The notes beneath the pieces were generated by a model. The model was not told the DNA's origin. It saw nothing but the letters and a program-made list of their open reading frames with translations, and searched no databases. The position numbers were made by a program, and so were the translations under genes. This document shows, one piece after another, positions 1-8,300 of a stretch of 10,064 nucleotides of DNA. Origin of the DNA: Rhodoblastus sp. (GTDB taxonomy: Bacteria; Pseudomonadota; Alphaproteobacteria; Rhizobiales; Beijerinckiaceae); assembly GCA_013693735.1 (NCBI GenBank), contig CP059255.1:423044-433107 (forward strand), in the 5' to 3' direction. Numbering within the stretch: position 1 is the first letter of the stretch; every line of letters begins with the position of its first letter.

Positions 1-930
1 TTTTTCGAAGCCCCGCCGCCGGATTTCGCAGACGCGCCGCTGCTCGCGCCGCGCGGCGGACTGACCATCGCGCGTCCAGGCGAGGAGTCCGCGCTCGACG
101 CCGTCCTCGACGCCGCGACGCCGCGCGACCCGATCTTCCGCATGACGCGCGCGGAGGCGACGGCGCGCGCGCCGACGATCCGCGCCGAGCTGATCGCAGC
201 CGCCTGCTACGAGCCCGGCGTCGCCGACATGGACGTCGCGGCGATCCATCAAGGCTTTCTGCGCGGCCTGCGGCGGCGCGGCGGCACGCTGATCTGCCGC
301 GCGCCGGCGACGTCCTTCGCGCGCGTCTCGGGTCTATGGACCGTTCACGCCGGCGGCGAGCGCTATCGCGCGCCGATCGTCGTCAACGCGGCGGGCGCGT
401 GGGGCGACGTGGTGGGGGCGCTGGCGGGAGCGACTCCGCTCGGATTGACCGCCAAGCGCCGGACCGCCGTCATCGTCGCGGCGCCGCAAGGCCTTGCACC
501 GCACGACATGCCTTTGGTTGAGTTCGCCGGAAGCGCGCCGTATCTGAAGCCGGATGGCGGGCGCGTGATGGCCTCGCTGGGCGACGAGACCATCGTCGCG
601 CCGCAAGACGCGCAACCCGACGATCTCGACGTCGCCTTGCTCGTCGATTGGCTGGAGCGCCACACCCACCTCACGGTTCGCACCGCGCCGCGCGCATGGG
701 CGGGCTTGCGCAGCTTCACGCCGGACGGCGCGCCGGTGGCGGGATTCGATCCGCGGCTTGAAGGCTTCTTTCATCTCGTCGGACAAGGCGGCTACGGCGT
801 CATGATGGCGCCGACGCTCGCGCGTCTGGCGGCGGATCTGATCCTGCGCGGCGGATCCTCGCATGGGATCGACTGGCCCGGCTTCGACATCGACGCCCTG
901 TCTGCGCGCGACCGCGCGGCCGCGCCGTAG
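1..930 (+). CDS. FAD-dependent D-amino-acid dehydrogenase, DauA-like (5' end outside window)
   Basis: The frame is open from the first base to the TAG at 928-930, giving 309 residues; the true start lies upstream, so the ATG at 142 is internal. The protein matches the DAO fold and, from memory, follows Pseudomonas D-arginine dehydrogenase DauA block by block. Visible landmarks are FFEAPPP at the first codons, CYEPGVADMDV (about 208-240), the FAD-domain signature VVNAAGAWGD (about 379-408), AKRRTA (about 451-468), WAGLRSF (697-717) and GQGGYGV near the C-terminus (781-801). In DauA, arginines in the KRRT and GLRSF segments line the substrate pocket, and both are kept here. The N-terminal GxGxxG dinucleotide-binding loop, roughly the first 70 residues, is missing only because of the window edge. 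Expected role: oxidative deamination of D-amino acids to 2-oxo acids with electrons passed to FAD. Substrate is inferred; a general D-amino-acid or glycine oxidase remains possible. The frame is intact, unlike the next two genes. Confidence 0.85.
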   Translation, partial: FFEAPPPDFADAPLLAPRGGLTIARPGEESALDAVLDAATPRDPIFRMTRAEATARAPTIRAELIAAACYEPGVADMDVAAIHQGFLRGLRRRGGTLICRAPATSFARVSGLWTVHAGGERYRAPIVVNAAGAWGDVVGALAGATPLGLTAKRRTAVIVAAPQGLAPHDMPLVEFAGSAPYLKPDGGRVMASLGDETIVAPQDAQPDDLDVALLVDWLERHTHLTVRTAPRAWAGLRSFTPDGAPVAGFDPRLEGFFHLVGQGGYGVMMAPTLARLAADLILRGGSSHGIDWPGFDIDALSARDRAAAP

Positions 931-960
931 GACGCCGCGGCGTCTTGCCCTTCGGCGGGC
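931..960. terminator. Possible bidirectional terminator between convergent genes
   Basis: Directly after the oxidoreductase stop lies a perfect 14-bp palindrome, GACGCCGCGGCGTC (931-944), which can fold as a 5-bp stem with a CGCG loop. A second small GCCC/GGGC hairpin (947-960) follows. The site sits in the 93-bp gap between two genes that converge, where a shared terminator is expected. There is no T-run, so intrinsic termination is only a guess. Confidence 0.35.
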
Positions 961-1023
961 GTCCGGCGCCGCGAATCGCGTCGCCATGCGCGGGCCTGGC
1001 CGCCTCAGCCCGGCGACGAGACC

Positions 1024-1715
1024 TCAGCGCCCGCCCGCCGGCGCGGATCCGGCCGCGAGGGCCTTCGCGAAGTCGGCGCCGCGAAGAGTCAAATTGACGC
1101 GCGAGGCGACGACAGGCGAGAGCCACTCCTGCGAATCATTTCGATAAAGCGACACCTCGACGTCCTTGGCCTCGTTGAGCGCGAAGACAAGCTCCTGATC
1201 GAGCGGGAACACATAGTCGCAGGTCGCCGCGCAAAAGCGTGGGGTCAGCTCTTGCGATAGACGACCGGAACCGCGCGCGCCTTGGCGCGCGCCTCGAATC
1301 TGGTCGCGACCACCGTCGGACGCCCTACGACGAGCGGCGTCAAAATGCGCATCAGGACTCCAGGTTTTCCCGACCTGTCGGTCGATATAAGAAAAGAACC
1401 TTCAACACGACCGTCAGTATTCCGTAGCGGCGCCATAATATTGCAAAAACGTCTCCTTAGAGGTATTATTTCCTTACATTTGACACGCCATTCGCCGTGA
1501 ACCGTCTCTACCAACCTCACCGCATCGTCGCGATACATCGAGACGTCAAACGGCGCCGCGAGCGGAAATTGATCGAGCGGAGCGGCCGAACCATTCGGCG
1601 CGCCGGCGACGCTCGCGCCCAACGCGGCGAGGGCAATTGGACCAAGGCCGCGACGGCGCCGCCGCACGCCATGCGCATGACGCTGAGGGAGCGACGCGGC
1701 GCCGAAGAGCGGCAT
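1024..1715 (-). CDS. IalB-like (invasion associated locus B) secreted protein, frameshifted
   Basis: Reading the minus strand, the N-terminal part runs to a TGA at 1247-1245 and the C-terminal part continues in another frame to the TGA at 1026-1024. Adding one base near 1248 (AAG-AGC to AAG-GAG) joins them as VVYRKELTPRFCAATCDYVF, giving about 230 residues. The ATG at 1715 is preferred because it starts a secretion signal: an arginine cluster, a hydrophobic GLGPIALAALGASVAG core and a GSAA cleavage region. ATG 1766 and TTG 1832 also keep the frame open, and none has a clear ribosome site. The mature part has the IalB pattern: GEWRVKC followed by FC, a segment like LMRILTPLVV, a CxxxC pair and a final RGADFAKALAA. 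IalB proteins are small exported proteins, linked to erythrocyte invasion in Bartonella but widespread in free-living Alphaproteobacteria, so no virulence role follows. Base composition around 1380-1500 is more AT-rich than in neighbouring genes. It is transcribed divergently from the adhesin. Confidence 0.68.
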
Positions 1716-1766
1716 AATTTTCGCATTCGCCGATTTTGTCCTGACGTCGCGCGTCTTTACACACAT

Positions 1767-1778
1767 GACATATATGTC
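1767..1778. promoter_or_regulatory. 12-bp perfect palindrome, candidate operator
   Basis: GACATATATGTC is its own reverse complement and lies 51 bp upstream of the preferred IalB-like ATG (1715), touching the alternative ATG at 1766. A site of this size fits a dimeric repressor, but I recognise no specific regulator. It could also be chance. Confidence 0.3.
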
Positions 1779-1836
1779 TCGCTTACTGGCCTCAGCCGGC
1801 GGAGCGGGCTGACCTCGGTTTGAACTTTTCAAGGCG

Positions 1837-1851
1837 TTAACATTTTGTTAA
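1837..1851. promoter_or_regulatory. CtrA-type box TTAA-N7-TTAA
   Basis: The bases TTAACATTTTGTTAA match exactly the full-length consensus for CtrA, the cell-cycle and surface-structure response regulator of Alphaproteobacteria. The two half-sites also form GTTAAC inverted repeats (1836-1841 and 1847-1852). The box ends 120 bp before the adhesin start codon and 121 bp upstream of the IalB-like ATG, so it could act on either gene. Known: CtrA commonly controls flagella, pili and other surface structures. Inferred: that it acts here. Confidence 0.5.
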
Positions 1852-1946
1852 CCACGTTTACCTGACGTTGTCAGCGCTTCGTAAGGACACAAGCGAGCGC
1901 GGAAGCCAGTCGGACGTGTTGCGTCGCGTTTTTGATTTCCACGCGT

Positions 1947-1968
1947 AAATCGCAGCGCAGAGCGATTT
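1947..1968 (+). promoter_or_regulatory. Hairpin across the adhesin ribosome-binding region
   Basis: AAATCGC (1947-1953) and GCGATTT (1962-1968) are perfect inverted repeats separated by 8 bases, ending 3 bases before the ATG at 1972. The only weak Shine-Dalgarno candidate, AGAG at 1959-1962, lies in the loop and at the stem edge. Such a fold could limit ribosome access to the adhesin message, but no function is shown. Confidence 0.4.
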
Positions 1969-1971
1969 TCA

Positions 1972-2300
1972 ATGACGAGATTTTTGAACACGCAGCGGAT
2001 CGCCGCCGCGGTTATGGGATTGCAGTCTTGCTTCGGGCTTGACGCCACGTCCTCGCGCGGCGCGCGGCGCCGGTTGATGGCGGCGCTACGCCAGGCCTAT
2101 CGAATCCTCGGCATGAATCGCGGCTGGAAGGTCGGCGCCTCGGGCGCGGCGGCGTTTCGGCCCTGCTGTCCGCCTTTCGCCTGTCGGAGCCGACGGCGCC
2201 GAGCGCGGGCGGACGCGCGCGCGGCCGGGCGGCGACAGCGTTGGCGCTTGGCGCGGGCTCCGTTGGGGCGCTCGTCGGCGCGTCGCCAAGCGCGTCGGCG
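1972..2300 (+). other. Adhesin presequence with Sec signal peptide
   Basis: Joining the first two frames near 2155 gives a basic N-terminus, a first weakly hydrophobic stretch (AAAVSALLSAF), then a clear hydrophobic core ALALGAGSVGALVG and the cleavage region SPSASA, followed by QALVCAS. From 1972 the presequence is about 110 residues, which is long. From ATG 2113 it is about 63, nearer to the extended signal peptides often seen in type V secretion. I do not see a standard extended-signal-peptide consensus. Confidence 0.6.
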
Positions 2301-5300
2301 CAGGCGCTCGTGTGCGCATCCACCACCATCGCGACGGGCGCGATTCTCAATGCACGCCCACCACGCTCGAAGGCGTGGCGATCACCGCCAATCCGGATTC
2401 GAGCGGCGCGGCGCAGAATCTGATTCTGCGCGGCGGCGGCAACGCCGGCCAGGCCGTGCGCAACTTCCTCGTCGGCAACGCGGACGTCGCCAATCAGGCC
2501 AATGTGACGATCGGCGACAGCGCCTACACCGATTCCTACACGACCATCTACTCCAACCACTTCGCCGTCGGCGACTCGCTCACATCGGCCTCCGGCACGT
2601 CGGCGATGGCGCTGGGCGTGCGCGCGATCGCCAGCGGCAACTTCGCCGACGCGTTCGGCTACCGCGCCTCGGCCACCGGCAACAACAGCGTGGCGATCGG
2701 CTCGCTGGCGAGCACCACCGCGCCAAACGGCGTCGCGATCGGCAACGACGCGCGCGCGACGGGCTCGGGCAGCACGATCTCGATCGGCACCAGCAGCCGC
2801 GCCGGCAACTCGGGCGCGACGGCGATCGGCAGCAATGCGGTTTCGACCGGCGCGCAGGCGCTCTCCTTCGGCAGCGACATCACCGTCTCCGGACAGAATT
2901 CATTCGCCATGGGCAATGAAATCACGGTGTCGGGCAATAATTCGCTCGCGATCATGGGGCCGGCCTCGGGCGTAGGCACGCGCTCGGTGGTGTCGGGCAC
3001 GGATTCGGTCGTCATCAATCTGGAGGCGACGCCGCAGACCTATTCCAACACCGGCGTCGTGGCGATCGGCAGCGGCGCGCGGGCGAACGGCGATTACGCC
3101 ACCTCCTACGGCTATGGCGCGGTCGCGGGGCGGTGGGCGCGGTGGCCATCGGGCGCTCGGCCGGAGCGGCGGGGCCGGATCGTTGGCGCTCGGCGAGCGC
3201 CAGCGCCGCCGTGGCCAACGACGTCGCCATCGGCCACGGCGCGCGGCGGTCGGGGTGGCGGGCGTCGGCTCGGCGACCGCGGTCGGCTGGGGGAACGTGG
3301 CCACCGGCGCCGGCGCCGTCGCGATCGGCGACCCGAATTACGCGACCGGCCAGGGCGCCGTCGCGATGGGCTATTCCTCCATCGCCACCGCCGACGGCAC
3401 CTCGGCGGGCGGAAGCGCCAACGGCGCCGTCGCGATGGGCAACATGGCCGTGGCCGCCGGACAGGGGTCGGTCGCGCTGGGCAATCTGAGCAGCGCCGGC
3501 GTGGCGGGCGCGTCGTCCTCCATCGCCGTCGGCGATCGGGCGCGGGCCAACGCCGCCGGCGCGCTCGCGCTCGGCTTCCAGGCCTCCGCCGGAGCGGACG
3601 GCGCCATCGCGCTCGGCATGAGCGCGGATGTCGGCGGGCGCGACACGATCGCGATCGGTGCCAACGCCGGCCAGAGCAATACGATGGAGGCCTCGGTCGT
3701 GATCGGGCCGAGCGCGGGCGCGAACGCGTCGGGCCGCGGCGGCGTCGTGCTCGGCGAGGAAAGCGGACGGTCGTCGTCCGGCGACGCCAACGTCGCCATC
3801 GGCGGTTACTCCGGCCAGAACGTCAGAGGATCCAACAACACCGGCGTCGGACGCGGCGCCGCCAGCGACATCTCCGGCGATTACAACGCGGCGCTCGGCT
3901 TCGAGGCCGGCGTCTCGGTCTCCGGATCGAGCAACGCGGCTTTCGGCTTCCAGGCGGGAGATAAGGTTGTCGGCGACAAGAACCTCGCGCTCGGCGTAAA
4001 CGCCGGCAGCTCCGTTTCAGGCTCGCAAAATATCGCCATCGGCGCCGGCGCCGGCGCGGGGATCAAGGCCAACGACACGATCGCCATCGGCGCCGCGCGG
4101 CGGCGGCGAGCGACAATTCCATGGCTTTCGGCGTCGGCGCCGACGCGCGAGGCCGCTACGCCATCGCGCAAGGCGATCGGGCCAGCGCAAGCGCCGATTC
4201 CGCTCTGGCGATCGGCGCGAACGCGTCGAGCAGCGGCGATTCGAGCATTGCGATCGGCCGGAACTCCTCGGTCTCCGGCGCGCAGAGCATCGCGGTGGGC
4301 GTCGGCAACCAGGTGTCGGGGTCCAATTCCGGCGCGTTCGGCGACCCCAACTTGGTTTCGGGCACGGGGTCCTATGCGTTCGGCAACAACAACATCGTCG
4401 CCGCCGACAACGCTTTCGCGCTCGGCAACAACATCTCGATCACGGCGGGCCTGAACGGGGCCGTCGGCATCGGCGACGGCGCGAGGGTGGCGGCGGCGGT
4501 GGGAACGTCGTCCGCCACCGTCGGCGGTTTGGCGCTTTCGGGCTTCGCCGGCGCGAGCCCGGTCGCGACGGTCAGCATCGGCGCGGCGGGAGCCGAGCGC
4601 ACGCTCACCAATCTGGCGGCGGGGCGCATCGGCGCCGACTCGACCGACGCGATCAACGGCTCCCAGCTCTACGCCGCCTTGAGCGCGACCGACGGCGCGG
4701 TCGTCTCGCTCTCCACGTCGACCTCGACGGGCATTTCCTCGCTGTCGACCGGCGTGTCGTCGCTCTCCACCGGCCTCAGCGCCACAAACAGCGCGGTCAC
4801 GTCCCTGTCGACGTCGACCTCAACAGGCGTCGCATCGCTCTCGACATCGACGTCAACAGGCATCGCCTCGCTCTCGACAGGCCTGAGCGACACCAATGTG
4901 GCGGTGGCCTCGCTTTCAACCTCGACCTCGACCGGCATCTCCTCGCTGTCGACCGGCGTGTCGTCGCTCTCGACGGGGCTCAGCGTCACAAACAGCGCGG
5001 TCACATCCCTGTCGACCTCGACTTCGACCAGCGTCGCATCGCTGTCGACCGGCGTGTCGTCGCTCTCGACGGGGCTCAGCGCCACAAACAGCGCGGTCAC
5101 ATCCCTGTCGACGTCGACCTCAACAGGCGTCGCCTCCTTGTCGACCGGCCTCAGCGGCACCAATGTCGCGGTGGCTTCGCTCTCGGCGTCCACATCGACG
5201 GGGATCTCCTCGCTCTCGACCGGCCTGAGCACGACCAACAGCGCTGTCGCCTCGCTCTCAACATCCACGTCGACGGGCGTGTCGTCGCTCTCAACCGGAC

Positions 5301-8300
5301 TCAGCGCGACCAACAGCACCGTCGCTTCGCTGTCGACCTCGACCTCGACAGGCATTTCCTCCCTCTCGACCGGCGTGTCGTCGCTCTCGACCGGACTCAG
5401 CGCCACAAACAGCGCGGTCACATCCCTGTCGACGTCGACCTCGACCGGCATCGCCTCGCTCTCGACAGGCCTGAGCGACACCAATGTGGCGGTGGCCTCG
5501 ATTTCAACCTCGACCTCGACGGGCATTTCCTCGCTGTCGACCGGCGTGTCGTCGCTCTCAACCGGCCTCAGCGCCACGAACAGCGCGGTCACGTCCCTAT
5601 CGACCTCGACTTCGACCGGCGTCGCATCGCTCTCGACAGGCTTGAGCGACACCAATGTGGCGGTGGCCTCGATTTCAACCTCGACCTCGACGGGCATTTC
5701 CTCGCTGTCGACCGGCGTGTCGTCGCTCTCAACCGGCCTCAGCGCCACGAACAGCGCGGTCACGTCCCTATCGACCTCGACTTCGACCGGCGTCGCATCG
5801 CTCTCGACAGGCTTGAGCGACACCAATGTGGCGGTGGCCTCGATTTCAACCTCGGCCTCGACGGGCATTTCCTCGCTGTCGACCGGCGTGTCGTCGCTCT
5901 CAACCGGTCTCAGCGCCACAAACAGCACCGTCGCATCGCTCTCCACATCGATCTCGACCGGCATTTTCTCGCTGTCGACCGGCGTGTCGTCGCTCTCAAC
6001 CGGCCTCAGCGTCACGAACAGCACCGTCGCATCGCTCTCCACATCGACGTCAACAGGCATCGCCTCGCTCTCGACAGGCCTGAGCAACACGAACAGCGCG
6101 GTCACGTCCCTATCGACTTCGACGTCAACGGGTATCGCTTCGCTCTCGACAGGCTTAAGCGACACAAACGTCGCCGTCGCCTCCTCTCAACCGGCGCGTC
6201 GTCGCTCTCCACCGGCCTCAGCGCCACGAACAGCACGGTCACTTCCCTATCGACCTCGACTTCGACCGGCGTCGCATCGCTCTCGACAGGCTTGAGCAAC
6301 ACCAATGTGGCGGTGGCCTCGCTTTCAACCTCGGCCTCGACGGGCATTTCCTCGCTGTCGACCGGCGTGTCGTCGCTCTCCACCGGCCTCAGCGCCACAA
6401 ACAGCGCGGTCACGTCCCTATCGACCTCGACTTCGACCGGCGTCGCATCGCTCTCGACAGGCTTGAGCGACACAAACGTCGCCGTCGCCTCGCTCTCAAC
6501 CGGCGTGTCGTCGCTCTCGACAGGGCTCAGCGCCACAAACAGCGCGGTCACGTCCCTGTCGACCTCGACTTCGACCGGCGTCGCATCGCTCTCGACAGGC
6601 TTGAGCAACACCAATGTGGCGGTGGCCTCGCTTTCAACCTCGGCCTCGACGGGCATTTCCTCGCTGTCGACCGGCGTGTCGTCGCTCTCAACCGGTCTCA
6701 GCGCCACAAACAGCGCGGTCACGTCCCTATCGACCTCGACTTCGACCGGCGTCGCATCGCTCTCGACAGGCTTGAGCAACACCAATGTGGCGGTGGCCTC
6801 GCTTTCAACCTCGGCCTCGACGGGCATTTCCTCGCTCTCAACCGGCGTGTCGTCGCTCTCCACCGGCCTCAGCGCCACGAACAGCGCGGTCACTTCCTAT
6901 CGACCTCGACTTCGACCGGCGTCGCATCGCTCTCGACAGGCTTGAGCGACACCAATGTGGCGGTGGCCTCGATTTCAACCTCGGCCTCGACGGGCATTTC
7001 CTCGCTGTCGACCGGCGTGTCGTCGCTCTCCACCGGCCTCAGCGCCACGAACAGCGCGGTCACTTCCCTATCGACCTCGACTTCGACCGGCGTCGCATCG
7101 CTCTCGACAGGCTTGAGCGACACCAATGTGGCGGTGGCCTCGATTTCAACCTCGGCCTCGACGGGCATTTCCTCGCTGTCGACCGGCGTGTCGTCACTCT
7201 CGACGGGGCTCAGCGCCACAAGCAGCACCGTCGCATCGCTCTCGACATCGACGTCAACAGGCATCGCTTCGCTCTCGACAGGCCTGAGCGCCACAAACAG
7301 CGCGGTCACGTCCCTATCGACTTCGACGTCAACGGGTATCGCTTCGCTCTCGACAGGCTTAAGCGACACAAACGTCGCCGTCGCCTCGCTCTCAACCGGC
7401 GTGTCGTCGCTCTCGACAGGGCTCAGCGCCACAAACAGCGCGGTCACGTCCCTGTCGACCTCGACTTCGACCGGCGTCGCATCGCTCTCGACAGGCTTGA
7501 GCAACACCAATGTGGCGGTGGCCTCGCTTTCAACCTCGGCCTCGACGGGCATTTCCTCGCTGTCGACCGGCGTGTCGTCGCTCTCAACCGGTCTCAGCGC
7601 CACAAACAGCGCGGTCACGTCCCTATCGACCTCGACTTCGACCGGCGTCGCATCGCTCTCGACAGGCTTGAGCAACACCAATGTGGCGGTGGCCTCGCTT
7701 TCAACCTCGGCCTCGACGGGCATTTCCTCGCTCTCAACCGGCGTGTCGTCGCTCTCCACCGGCCTCAGCGCCACGAACAGCGCGGTCACTTCCCTATCGA
7801 CCTCGACTTCGACCGGCGTCGCATCGCTCTCGACAGGCTTGAGCGACACCAATGTGGCGGTGGCCTCGATTTCAACCTCGGCCTCGACGGGCATTTCCTC
7901 GCTGTCGACCGGCGTGTCGTCGCTCTCCACCGGCCTCAGCGCCACGAACAGCGCGGTCACTTCCCTATCGACCTCGACTTCGACCGGCGTCGCATCGCTC
8001 TCGACAGGCTTGAGCGACACCAATGTGGCGGTGGCCTCGATTTCAACCTCGGCCTCGACGGGCATTTCCTCGCTGTCGACCGGCGTGTCGTCACTCTCGA
8101 CGGGGCTCAGCGCCACAAGCAGCACCGTCGCATCGCTCTCGACATCGACGTCAACAGGCATCGCATCGCTCTCGACAGGCTTGAGCGACACAAACGTCGC
8201 CGTCGCCTCGCTCTCAACCGGCGTGTCGTCGCTCTCGACAGGGCTCAGCGCCACAATCAGCGCGGTCACGTCGCTGTCGACCTCGACTTCAACCGGCGTC

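Larger units (their letters stand above)
1716..1971. promoter_or_regulatory. Divergent intergenic control region
   Basis: This 256-bp stretch separates the minus-strand IalB-like gene from the plus-strand adhesin and must hold the promoters of both. Its middle is strikingly AT-rich compared with the rest of the window. It contains a 12-bp palindrome (1767-1778), a TTGAA-N3-TTCAA inverted repeat (1820-1832), the CtrA-type box (1837-1851), a CTGAC-N3-GTCAG inverted repeat (1862-1874) and a hairpin before the adhesin start (1947-1968). I could not identify a convincing -35/-10 pair on either strand. If the IalB-like gene starts at 1766 or 1832, part of this stretch is coding. Confidence 0.6.

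Noticed and set aside
334..987. Minus-strand open frame of 217 residues opposite the oxidoreductase
   Set aside because: Arg-rich shadow of a GC-rich gene; the plus-strand frame has clear family motifs throughout.
1282..1823. Plus-strand small frames over the IalB-like gene
   Set aside because: They lie antisense to a protein with a signal peptide, paired cysteines and family motifs, and show no domain of their own.
4669..6165. Long minus-strand open frame of about 498 residues rich in PVESDDTPVD-type repeats
   Set aside because: It is the mirror of the stalk repeats: TCG/ACC-rich codons rarely give stops on the reverse strand. The plus strand has a recognisable head, necks and anchor in order; this frame has no recognisable domain or signal.
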